Origin: Onthophagus taurus
Taxonomy: Eukaryota; Arthropoda; Insecta; Coleoptera; Scarabaeidae
Length of the DNA stretch: 64,000 nucleotides
Direction: 5' to 3'
NCBI RefSeq assembly: GCF_036711975.1
Contig: NC_091972.1
Span: forward strand, 26,541,001-26,605,000
Below the pieces are notes generated by a model. The model ran no database searches. It was not told the DNA's origin and saw only the letters and a list, made by a program, of their open reading frames with translations. The stretch's first letter is position 1. The number at the start of each line of letters is the position of its first letter. The translations under genes were made by a program, and so were the position numbers. Below are positions 22,132-32,700 of this stretch, one piece after another.

Positions 22132-22205
22132 TTTTATTAAAAGACGCACGGCAAAACCCGAAAGTTTCTAGTGTTAGTTCTAGTTTTAGTTCTAATTTTA
22201 GTTTA

Positions 22206-22415
22206 ATTTGCAATCTTTGTCAGAAATGTTTTTGACATTTAAATGTCAGTGTTTTCTTACTATTATTATTGTTTTTCAAATTAATTTTTAAATAAAGTTT
22301 TATCGCATTTACGCTCGTTCACTAGACGTTTCAAAATTTTAAATAAAACAATAATAATAGTAAGAAAACCACTGATATTTAAACGTCAAAAATATTTACG
22401 ACAAAGATTGCAAAG
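22206..22415. repeat. Inverted repeat of about 60-bp arms
   Basis: TTTGCAATCTTTGTC and TACTATTATTATTG at the left recur inverted at the right (CAATAATAATAGTA, GACAAAGATTGCAAA). The left arm also contains the short palindrome GACATTTAAATGTC. Likely a small MITE-like fold-back. Confidence 0.7.
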
Positions 22416-22904
22416 CCTACTAAGATTTTTTCATTAAAAGTTATTCCAACTTTCGATTAACAACCCTACAGCTTAACAGTTAGTGTTTGCTTAATTATTT
22501 TTTTTCTCAGAAATTATTAAGTTTTAGAAGAACATCAGAGAGACAAAAAAGTTTTAGAATAGTTTTATCAATCTAAATGAAATTTTTGCAATGTATTTAT
22601 CATTTTCATTAAAGAAATCTAGGCATATATTGAACGGGGGTGGTTACGTTTAGTAGTTTAGAAGGGTAGGTTGAAAGTACAAATAAGGTCAAAACGTGCC
22701 CTATTATGAGTTAAACATATTCCCCAAATTTTATTTTCCTAGCATTTATGGTTTTTGGGAAAAAAAAATAAATCAAAATTTTCCGCCATTTTTGGAGGTG
22801 TGTAGCTCCTTAGGGGAGCCGAAGTCACCCATGGTTCATATATCAAAGTACCCTTAAAATTCACTAAAGAATCACCCCTTGAAGTTTGTTGCAGTCATTC
22901 AGAT
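22416..22904. other. No gene recognised
   Basis: AT-rich spacer ending with ATACACCCTGTATG at about 22908, which resembles the CAGGGTG end of a TA-targeting element. No partner end was found nearby. Confidence 0.5.
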
Positions 22905-23891
22905 ACACCCTGTATGTATATATAAATACGCGGGTGATATAGAAAAAGTTCGCATATTGTCTACAGTAGTACAGTAAGAATAATCTAACATGTGGCCAAA
23001 ACAAAGTAAATATATCATTCTGGATATACAAGGTTTTATGATCAACGAAAATCAATTCGTACCTAAAGAGCTAGCATCATACGATAGTGAGAATCGCATT
23101 ACTCACCATGTATTCCAACCAATTCATAATTTCTCGACATTATCAACAAAATATAAGAATACGGCAAACTGGTTAATGGTTCATCATCATTGAATATCGA
23201 CTGGGATGTAGGATTCGTACCAGTTTCCCACTTTGATTACATCATTACATATTTATGTCGCAATATTAGGAAAGTTTATGTGAAGGGATATGACAAAATG
23301 AAGTTTCTAAGAAATATAATTTCAATTCCAATTATTGACATAGAAGAAAAAGAAGGAAATCTTTCGATGGGTCTTGCAATGTGTGCATTTCATGAACGAA
23401 AAATTTGTATGTGCGCCCTTTCTACCTTGAATTATCTCCATTCAATAGTTGAAAGTAGACTGAGAAAATCGGAAGAAGAGAGACAACAGGAGATGAAATG
23501 CTATAAAGATGAAACCCCTTTTGAAGCAACGATAGTTCACGTAGAGCCAGTATGAAACGATTGTTAGAAATGTTCAGTTGTTGGCCATTAACATCCCCAA
23601 AGAAAGTGTAGAGTATAATGAAAAAATACGAAAAAGATGCATCGTTTGAAGATATTCCATCTCGTGATTTGATATATTTACCAATATTGTACTGTGTTGA
23701 TAAAGTAAATCCTTCCGAATTAAGAAGAGTTTCGTGCGAACTACCATATTCGTACGAAAACACCGAGATGCTGCAGATGAAGTTACCATGCATGGAACAT
23801 TACAACAACGAGAATTCTGAAATACACTTTGATGGACCTCCACCTTCAAAAATAAATTGTATAAAATGTAATTTACAAAAGAAATAAATGT
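22905..23891 (+). pseudogene. Orphan coding block of unknown function (two or three frames)
   Basis: A TATATAAATA box at 22918-22927 precedes a frame from 22990 (KYIILDIQGFMINENQFVPKEL...), which continues after a one-base shift at about 23190 (IDWDVGFVPVSHF, VYVKGYDKMKFL, CAFHERKICMCALSTLNYLHS) to 23555. A further frame, 23618-23887, encodes YLPILYCVDKV and ends CIKCNLQKK. Codon usage and conserved-looking blocks suggest a real protein that decayed only slightly. The LDIQG start, and the H...CAL..L..L block at the end, are arranged like a DEDDh exonuclease fold with a Gln replacing the usual first Glu. This is inference only. Similar multi-copy insect proteins exist to my recollection, without known function. 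Confidence 0.5.
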
Positions 23892-23929
23892 TTATTTTTA
23901 AATTAAAGTCGTTAATTATTGTATAGTAA

Positions 23930-24185
23930 TGAGGTAGTTTTTCGTACGCTCCGTATTATGAATGAATTGGTGGGCAACTCAGCTCAGTTCGGTGACGTAA
24001 CATATGAATGGGTGAGTAGTAACAGAACTCCGTAACGTAACGGGTCGACTAATGGTGGATTTAGGATGTCAAACTTAAATGGCTAACAGCTTATTTATTC
24101 TCTAACCTAATCTTACTACAAACTATCGCGCCCTGTAATGTCTCTATTTGACATCCAATTGCAAGCAACTGCACTAGTTGTCACA
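23930..24185 (-). repeat. Probable 3' LTR of second gypsy element
   Basis: On the minus strand, pol ends and a purine tract (GAAAAGGGGTGA, about 24188-24200) is followed by TGTGACAACTAGTGCAGTTG, a typical LTR start. The LTR runs leftward through a GTTACGTTACGG region. Its far end is uncertain; 23930 is a guess. Confidence 0.5.
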
Positions 24186-25950
24186 TCACCCCTTTTCTTC
24201 ACTATCACTCTGTATATTCGTATCAGAAGCTGCGGGATTAGATACATAATTTTTTCTAAATTCATTTTGATTATCAGTGTCATTATGTGTATTCGAACTA
24301 ACTTCTTTAAGTTCTGGTATTTTGTCTTGTTCTGGTATTTCGTCTTGATCTGGTATTTCGAATTTAATAGGATTAGGTGAATTTTTAATGAAAGATGCGT
24401 TACGCCGGTAGTTATTACCAAATTTATCTTTGACAATACAAGACCTTGGAAACTCTGTACATTTTTGTATTTCACCTGGGACCCACATTCTTTCTTTGTT
24501 AATCATCACACTCGATCCCCTTCCTTAAATGTTTGTCTTTGTTTTGCATTTAACAGATTATAATTGATTTTTTGTTTAATAAATTTTTACTAACTGCAAG
24601 TATTGTTCTAAGTATTCTATTATTGATTAACTCCGATGGAGTAACATTCAACCCTGTAAGAGGAGTATTTCTATAGTTCAATAATGCCAAATTAACATCC
24701 GTATTGGTTTCATCACATTTACTAAGCATTGATTTACAAATGCCTACCGCTTTCTCTGCCTAACCATTAGACCATTATCTAGGACTTGATGTAACTAAGT
24801 CGAACTCCCATAGTTTTGCAAAAGACCTAAACTCTCTACTATTACAAGGCATATTATCAGATATAAACGTGGTGTTGCCGTTTTGTATTTTAAAGGAATC
24901 AATTCTATCCAATTACTAAAATAATCCACCACCACAAGATAATCTCGAGTAGCATATGTCAAAATATCAGCAGCCACTTTAATAAATGGTAACTCTGGTC
25001 TTGTGTGTTGTATGAGCGGTTCTTTTTGTATACTTTTGCTAAACTTTAAGCACGTCACACATCTTGCAACATAGTTTTGCACGTCAACAGATAGATCTGG
25101 CCAATACAAAATTTTCCTAGCTCTTGCCTTTGTTTTTTCAATTCCGAAATGTCCTGTGTGCAATTTTTCTAAAATTATTTTCTTTTGACTTTCTGGTACT
25201 ACAATTTTATCTTCAAAAAATAAAATATTATTTTTAACAACTAATTTGTCTTTCAATTTGTGAAAATGCCTAACTAGTATATTTGGAATTTTATTTTTGT
25301 ATTCTGGCCAACCATCATTACAATACTGTATAACACTACTTAAAGTACAGTCTTTATTTGTCACGACCCGTAACAGGTAAGTCAATATCAACACAATGAA
25401 CTATTTCTGACATTTCAGGATCTTCTTCAGTTTTAGTTTTAATAAATGAACGTGATAACAGATCAGCTATAAACATGAATTTACCTGGTAAGTATTCTAC
25501 TTTAAAATTATATTTCAATATTTTTAACTTCATTCTTTGTACTCTACTAGTTACTTTCGAAATTTCTTTTTCGCATATTGTTACTAGCGGTTTGTGATCT
25601 GACTTTATGGTTATTTTTCGGCCATATACATAATGATGGAACTTATTTAAACAAAAGCATATAGTCAACATTTCTTTTTCAATTTGTGAATATTGCTTTT
25701 CTGTGTCTGTCATACTACGTGAGCAAAATGCTACTGGCTGTCCTTGTTGAAGCAAACATCCTCCAACACCATTTTGGCTTGCGTCACATTGTATTTCAAT
25801 AAGTAATTTGTTATCAAAGATTTTTAAATTTTTAATTTTTGTTATTAAATCTTCTATTTTTGAAAAAATTTCTGAATGATCATTTGTCCCCTTGAAATTT
25901 ATATTATTTTTTATTAGTTCTCTTAAAGAAGAAACTAATTCTGATAATTA
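24186..25950 (-). pseudogene. gypsy pol: RNase H and integrase (5' truncated)
   Basis: Minus strand. From 25950: connection region, QCDASQNGVGGCLLQQG (RNase H start), FCSRSMTDTEKQYSQIEKEML, YVYGRKITIKSDHKPL and PGKFMFIADLLSR, then integrase with the H2C2 zinc block (LHTGHFGIEKTKARAR, VARCVTCLKF) and catalytic core (FIKVAADIL..., YLVVVDYFSNWIEL). The second half (EKAVGICKSMLSKCDETN, LLNYRNTPLTGLNVTPSEL) is in other frames, and the C-terminal tail (RMWVPGEI, CIVKDKFGNNYRRNASFI) is at 24186-24509. Frameshifts at about 24800 and 24560 kill it. RT and gag are missing beyond 25950. Confidence 0.88.
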
Positions 25951-26092
25951 ATTTCGACAATTATATTTTCTTAATTTCGTTAATCCATTGCATCAATAAC
26001 AATAACACATATCAATTATAATAATATAATTTCAAAAATTTGTAAACTGTAATTTTGTAAATTGAAAACGAACCGTTCAGACCAAATTAAGA
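25947..26092. repeat. Direct repeat copy 1 (partner 27844-28006)
   Basis: TAATTTCGACAATTA followed by about 140 bp is repeated in the same orientation, with few changes, at 27844-28006. It could be a solo LTR pair, the ends of an element, or two insertions of one repeat. Confidence 0.75.
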
Positions 26093-26550
26093 ATTAGTAA
26101 AGTTAACTAATCTAATTAAGTAAAATTTAACAATTATTCGTTTATCTCCGATTGTCTAATATACAGGATGGTTCAGTTTTTAATCGGAAAACTTTCTAGG
26201 ATGTAGTACTTGCCCAAATAATACAAGTTTTTATATAAACATAGGGTCGCAACTCATCAATCAAAGTTGAGCCAAAAATTTATATTTTGTTTTGTATTTC
26301 GGCTGAAAGTAAAGCGTAGAATTTGAAACTTTGTACGTATTTACTACTGGTTAAGATCTTATTTTCAAGCATACCTTACACTTCACTAGTGTCCTCTAAG
26401 GGGGTGAAATTCACCACCCCCTTGAATAATTAGTAATTATTAAACATTCAACCAGTATTTTTATATATAGTGGATTCCAGGTACGTCGTATAAATCATAG
26501 AATAAAAGTTCATAAGTTGAATCGATGTATAAATGTCTTTATTAAATCAG

Positions 26551-26596
26551 TGCTACATATGTTTCGAATCTAATGATTCTTCTTCTTTGGCACGAC
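26551..26596 (-). ncRNA. Hammerhead-like motif 2 (degenerate core) downstream of the Penelope-like ORF
   Basis: On the minus strand: GTGC, AAAGAAGA, stem GAATC-ATTA-GATTC, then CGAAAC and a self-complementary ACATATGT, followed by GCAC that pairs with the first GTGC. The core differs from CTGANGA. It lies 330 bp downstream of a Penelope-like endonuclease ORF on the same strand, where such ribozymes are known to occur. Confidence 0.4.
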
Positions 26597-26922
26597 TAAA
26601 ATTTAAGAAAAAACAACAGGAAAAGACATATAAGTATTACATAAAGAATTGGAGTTAAAATTATAAAATATATAATAAAGGTAGTTTACCGTCAAAAATT
26701 AGGTTGTCTGATGGAATTGAACATTGAAACCCGTCTGTAAAACATTTAATTCTTAATAGAATCATAACGCGACAATCTTACGAATAAAGCAGGTATCACA
26801 TCGAAGGTTAAAACACGATAGAATAAGAAAAGTGGCGTGCTATTGAGCATGTGCTGGGGTTACAGGTTTTTAAATTGATATCATTCATCGGGAAATGTGT
26901 GATAAGGCAGTTATTTTTATTT

Positions 26923-27345
26923 TTACAGGAAATTCAAAAAATGTCTATTGTTATTGGTATCAACGAAATCGTTCATTAGTATGTTCTTTTTGTTATTAAT
27001 GTTAATGTGTAACTCTTCATAAAGGTCCATCTCTCTCGATTTTTTAAGGTTCTTCAGCAGTTTTATGTTTTCTGCAGGAATGTTATGTGACGTTTCTTTT
27101 TTATGTTTAAAGACAGCTGAGTTTTCTTTAGAGGAGTGTTCTTTGAAACGGGTTAAGATGTTCCCACCGGTTTGCCCTATGTATATTTTTGGGCAGTCTG
27201 AACAGTTGATTTGATATATACCGCTGAGTTCTTCATGTTTAGGTTTTTGTTTGTTATTCATGAGCAGTTTACTAATCTTAAAACCAGAGGAGAAAGCTGT
27301 AGTAATGTTAAATTTTAGTAGGTTTCTTTTTAGTTTTTGCTCGAG
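26923..27345 (-). pseudogene. Penelope-like element C-terminus with GIY-YIG endonuclease
   Basis: Minus-strand frame from 27345: RNLLKFNITTAFSSGFKIS, then HEELSGIYQINCSDCPKIYI and GQTGGNILTRFKEHS, which is the GIY-YIG nuclease of Penelope-like elements with its CX2C insert and the catalytic Arg, and EKTSHNIP-like and EMDLYEELHI segments to the stop. The RT domain is absent (5' truncated). The endonuclease is thought to nick the target for priming. The frame looks intact in this part. A short inverted copy of its 5' end follows. Confidence 0.88.
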
Positions 27346-27438
27346 TTTTTGCTCGAGCTACTTGAGCGAAAACTAAAAGAAACCTACTAAAATTTAACAT
27401 TACTACAGCTTTCTCCTCTGGTTTTAAGATTAGTAAAC
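27267..27438. repeat. Near-perfect palindrome at the 5' edge of the Penelope-like element
   Basis: Arms of about 80 bp (27267-27345 and 27358-27438) meet around TTGCTCGAGTTTTTGCTCGAG. The left arm is Penelope coding sequence, so the right arm is an inverted duplicate of it, a typical outcome of 5' inversion when this type of retroelement integrates. Confidence 0.88.
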
Positions 27439-27843
27439 CAGTAGTACATACATACAAAATTTCAAATTCTACGGTATAAGCAACCCAAAATAAATGATAA
27501 AATGTAAATTTTTGGCTCAACTTTTACAGCTCATAGGTCGAAAACAAAATAGTTGCATATAACCATAAACTGCAATTTTTACCATAGGGGAAAGAAGACG
27601 AATATTGACCGCCGTCAAATATCGATCACTAAATTTTAAAGACAACAACGAGATTTACCTCGTGGATTTACCGAAACACAGGAGTACGTCCCAGCCAGTG
27701 TTGGAGCAGTTAACTTTGTCGAATGTGTTAGTTGACCAATCCAAGCGTGTAAATGTCAGTTTATTTTACATGGTTTTCTTATTAAATTTGGTGTACTTAT
27801 CTTAAGGTTTCAAAATTCGAAATTCAAAGTTCGAATTGTCGAA

Positions 27844-28006
27844 TTAATTTCGACAATTAGATTTTCTTAATTTCGTTAATCCATTGCATCAATAAGAATA
27901 GCACATATCAATTACAATAATATAATTTCAAAAATTTGTAAACTGTAATTTTGTAAATTGAAAACGAATCGTTTAGACCAAATTAAGAATTAGTAAATAA
28001 TTATTA
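27844..28006. repeat. Direct repeat copy 2 (partner 25947-26092)
   Basis: Same 145-160 bp sequence as the first copy; the two are 1.9 kb apart and in the same orientation, with the Penelope-like element between them. Confidence 0.75.
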
Positions 28007-28851
28007 ATTAGTAATTTAATTAGTAATTAAATTAATAAGTATATCTTTCTAGCGTGAATTTTTTTGTAGTCAGCGTATTTACGTAATAGTAACTTTAATT
28101 TTACAATGGAATACTACTTCCTAACTTAATTCTGTGCTCATGAACAAAATGTGTTTGAACCACCGCGCCGGTAGGTTAATATCGACCAGGGTGGTCGAAA
28201 AATGATACAAATAATCTCAGTAACATTTACTCATATTTGTTTACTAAAGATAATTCCAACCAACACCATAGTGACACGGATCAACACAATAACAGTATTG
28301 ACAACTTTAATTATTCTACTGACATGGTATTTTGATTGAAATTTTATAAAGTTTTTCTGTTTATTTATAAGTTAATTTGAATCTAAATTTAATCCTTAAA
28401 TTTCATTAACTTTTGTCTGTATATTTTTGGTTTCTATTGCAAAATTGTTCAATTTACATTGTTACTTAATTTTAAAATTCCCGCTGGTTATCTTCTAATT
28501 GTTGGAGTTTGCGCTGTGGTTGACATGTAGCATACGCCGTATTTTAAAAAACGAGTTAGTTATTGTAACAACATATTTTAACGTGTAATGTCCATCTTGT
28601 TTTCCCGAGGGTTGTGTGTTAAATTTTAAATTGTTAACGTAATTTTTCTTAATTCAATTTTATTATGTGACAAGTTTAGTAATTTTCAATATTTTAAAAA
28701 TTTTTTTAACAAGTTAATTATGAAGTCAAACGTTGCTCATTCCCCAGCCTCATTAAACAAGTAAGTTGGTTTTTTGCTGGTTAATTTTTCATGAATGATT
28801 ATCAAACTTTTAATTGTTGGTGTTTTCTCTTGTAAAAACCTTTTAGCATTG

Positions 28852-28895
28852 AATAGCTCTGAGGAAGATTGAATAAACAATCGAAATATTAGCAC
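28852..28895 (+). ncRNA. Hammerhead-like motif 3
   Basis: CTGAGGA (fits CUGANGA), stem GATTG-AATAAA-CAATC, then GAAA and a self-complementary AATATT before AGC. Stem I is only about 3 bp (GCT / AGC). The surrounding DNA is non-coding and lies inside the Harbinger-like element. Confidence 0.35.
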
Positions 28896-28954
28896 TTTTA
28901 GAAAGTTGTTCATTAATCATCATTTTGACCGTTAAACCCGACAAATTCATCGTT

Positions 28955-29134
28955 TTTGTTGTAATCTGCATTTAACTCAACAAATTGTAGCGAGAGCTAT
29001 CCTTCACAACATTGCCTCACATAAAGATGAAGTACCTAACCAAGATGAAGATTACGATGTTGAAACTATTGAAATAAACGAAAATGTAGAAAATAATTCT
29101 CGTAGACCATTTCTTGAATATTTTAAATATTTAT
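28955..29134 (+). pseudogene. Harbinger transposase C-terminal fragment
   Basis: Frame encoding LTQQIVARAILHNIASHKDE, the conserved IIVAcaVLHNIA block at the C-terminal end of HARBI1-type transposases, then an acidic tail and RPFLEYFKYL before the stop. The catalytic DDE region is not recognisable upstream. Supports classing the 27583-29593 element as PIF/Harbinger. Confidence 0.65.
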
Positions 29135-29593
29135 AGTTTACTATTTTATCATCTATTTTGTAATAAAGTACTTTAATTACTATTTTTTCAATTCTTAATT
29201 ATAAAAAACAAATTTTCAAAAATTTTTCTTCCTGTTCTCTGAATGATAGGTTAGGGTTAGAAAAATGTAAGCACTTTTTAAAATTTAAGTTTAAATGTTA
29301 TCTGTCCTTGTCGTACGCACGCATTGATCATATACGTTTGTTTCACTAGGGAGACGGTCTGTTGTTTTAAAAGCGTTTGGTTCTCGAAAGTAAGCACCTG
29401 GAAGAATAAATAGCGTGAATATACCCTACTTGAATTAATCTTACCAGTAAATATAACCGACAAGTACTTAATAGTTTACTGGCAAATGAATATACCGGGC
29501 CTAAGACATCTTTTCATAAACCTACAAGAGTTTATCTTCATCACTGCATCATCGACCACTGCTTAAATGGTCGATATTTGCCTCCTTTCCCCT

Positions 29594-29772
29594 ATATCTT
29601 GGCTAGTTACGTTGGATTATGAATGGTCTTAGAAAAGAAACAAAGAACTTAACGTTTATTTAAAACATTATTATTAACAATTCGATTAGTATTTGCAATA
29701 TAGACACATCCATTAGGTAAATTTCGAATCCATGATTTAAATGTATTTACAATTATTTTTTCCAAAAGATAT
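29594..29772. other. 3' flank of the aldo-keto reductase gene
   Basis: Short AT-rich stretch just beyond the aldo-keto reductase stop codon. ATTTATGA-like sequences but no certain polyadenylation signal. Confidence 0.4.
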
Positions 29773-32700
29773 TTAAGCTAATTCTTCGGTTTTTCTGAGT
29801 AGATTTTGAAATGGATACTCCGGATGTTTTTCTACGCCGGCAAAAAATTTAAAATCAAATATCCTCCCATCTTCACCTTTATCTAAATTGTTTAAATCCT
29901 CCATATCTCCATCATCCAACGTAAAGTTAAGTACATTAAAGTTTTCTTTCAGTCTTTCTGAATTGGTACTTTTAGGAATAACAGATACATCTTTTTGGAG
30001 AAGATGTCTTAGTAAAATTTGACCATTTGTTTTACGATGTTTTTCAGCAATACGACCTACTACAGGCTGACCTAAAATATCTGGATAGTTTGCAAGACTA
30101 AAATATTTTATATAAAAGAAATATTAGAAAAACATTCGCTTTTTCGTAATTGATACTAAAACATGACTTGTGTGTAAGAAAAAAGAACACATTTACATTA
30201 ATTAGAATTTGGCGGTAAACCTGGACGTTTTAAAATAATTACATACTATCCAGCAAAAGTAATGAAATCTCTTCAAAATGTATCCAATATAGTGATTGGT
30301 TAAAATATCCTAAATTACTAACATACTGAATTTGAAATTTGTAAATTTTGTTTAATTAATTTTGTAGCTGAGGAGACAAGATATTTTTTTTTCTAGTCCG
30401 CCTGGATTTATGGTTTTTCGGCAACTCATACCACTTATATACATTTTTTAATCTAATTTAATTTTGAAACAAAATAATGTTCGAGTACTGCGGAGTACAG
30501 GATGTCCAAATTTCGATGGGTTTGCAGGGTATCTTAGTTATTATGATAGATTAGAAAGTTGCGGCTTTCGCGAACCTGACCTACTTTTTTGTGAAATTTA
30601 CAATGGCGCAAACCAAATTTTCATAGCCCTCTTCGTTTTTGATATACAGGGAGTGTTTGAAATTTATGATTTTCAGACGCCTCCTGTATCTCGGTTATCC
30701 GGAAACTTAGTAAAAAAGTAAAATCGGGTTCTAATAGATTTTTTCACGTGGAATCCAATGGTGCACGTAGAATTTTTCTAGTCATCACGGTTTTTGAGTT
30801 ATAAACACAACTCAAATACTAAATACTCTAATTCTAAAATACTTAACTCTTTATAACTCAAAAACCGTGATGACTAGAAAAATTCTACGTGCACCATTGG
30901 ATTTTACGTGGAAAAATCTATTAGAACCCGTTTTTACGTTTCCGGATAGCTGAGATACAGGAGGTATCTGAAAATCATAAATTTTGAAACACTTCCTGTA
31001 TATCAAAAACGAAGAGGGCTATGAAAATTTGGTTTGCGCCATTGTAAGTTTCATAAAAAAGTAACTCAGGTTCGCGAAAGCCGCAACTTTCCATCTTTCA
31101 TAATAACTGAGATACCCTGCAAACCCATCGAAATTTGGACACCCTGTACACAACAAGAAGTAAAAAACAGCAAAAAAAAACTAGAAAATTACTTTTCACA
31201 TTTCCGTGGATATAATTTTTTCACTTTTCATTATTTTGTGTTCAAATGCGATAAAAATAAAGGATTATTAAATCTAATTATATTATTTGTTATTAAATAC
31301 TAATAATATGCAGATGTTTCGGAATTGCCCAATATCATTTGAGCTGTGTCTTTTAACAAGAAATAAAACTAAAATTCATATAAACATGTCACAAATCAAT
31401 TTATTTTCGAGATATTAAGTCGAGAACATAAGTAGTGAAGTTACTACATACCTATTTCCCTACATTGTAAAAATTTATTTTATTTTAGTTTAAAAAAAGG
31501 ATAACAACGTGAATTACAAAAATGGGCATAAAAAACACGTTTCATAAGACTTAAACCTTTCATTCATTAAAGAACTAGAGCCTTCGCCACTCGTTTTTAA
31601 ACTTGAATTCGTGCATTTCAAGCGTGTGTTACGAAACGACGAATTATTTAACAAGCAATAGTTAGAGCAACTGTAAAATAAGTCTTCCGCTTTGTTGAAT
31701 GCACATTTGTACACATGCGCATCACAAATTATATATAAACTGACCGGCAAAAAAAACCGGCCACTATAAATTAGCTACAACTTCAAAGCTGGCTTTCTCG
31801 CAAACCGCGCATTCGCTTTTGATGATTCTTTTTTTGATGGAAAGGTTGATTCTTCTGTAATAATCCTGCGATAGCAATTTTCATTCAGATTTTAATTTGA
31901 GCATATACGGGGTGAGAAAAATGAGAAAAACTTTTTTCTCGAAATTTTTAACACCCTGTGGGGTACAGCTGCTACAGCAGAGGGTATTACCTGGAATCAA
32001 ACAGTAGCCCAACCTTTTCTAAGCATTTTGTTTTTTTATTCACTCTATTATCTCTGTTATTAACGAGGATGCAGTATTTTAAAGCTATCGCCTGTGAAAA
32101 CAAGACGAGTGACAATAGTAGCTGATGATCGTTTTATTGTTCTTAGCAATCGTAGAACGACACCTGTAGAAGCTCGGCGTCGTCTTCAAATGGTGCATGT
32201 TGTTGATGTCAGTTAGATAACCATTCGCTGAAAAGTTGCTGAAAGGCAAGTCTCTTGCAGCAGATCTTGCTGCAAGAAGGCTGCCAAAGGACCGAGGCTG
32301 CTTCCAAGATATCGACGAGTGCGTCTTCAATCTGAGCGCTTACATGTGAATTGCGAGATCGAGCAATGGAGGAAAGAAAAATGGAGGAAAGAAATCCTTT
32401 TTATGGATGAGTACTGGTTTTGCCTACAAATGAAAGATGAAAGATGAAATGAAAGATTTGTGGGCTATACAATTATGAAACGCGAATTGTTTCCAATGTG
32501 GTTCTATGATGGTGTGGCCGGGAATTTTCAAAGAAGCCTATACAGATTTTTTATCTTGTTAAAAGTGGCGACCTTGAAAACAAAAACTGGGCCCCGAAAC
32601 AGTTTTGCAGAAGCACTTACATTTTCTTAGAATTACAGAATTACGTACGTCCTTAATTATTGTAAACATCTGTTCTCAGTTCTGATATGCGGTAAAAACA

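Larger units (their letters stand above)
27583..29593. mobile_element. PIF/Harbinger-like element with 28-bp TIRs
   Basis: ATAGGGGAAAGAAGACGAAT at the left matches, in reverse complement, GCCTCCTTTCCCCTAT at the right (27583-27612 and 29567-29593). The interior holds a fragment of Harbinger transposase near the right end and a 155-bp repeat (27844-28006) shared with 25947-26092. A short open frame at 27605-27805 has no recognised domain. The TSD is not certain (TA next to both ends). Confidence 0.65.

Noticed and set aside
23422..23849. Minus-strand frames opposite the orphan gene
   Set aside because: Antisense shadows of the plus-strand frames, with no recognisable domain.
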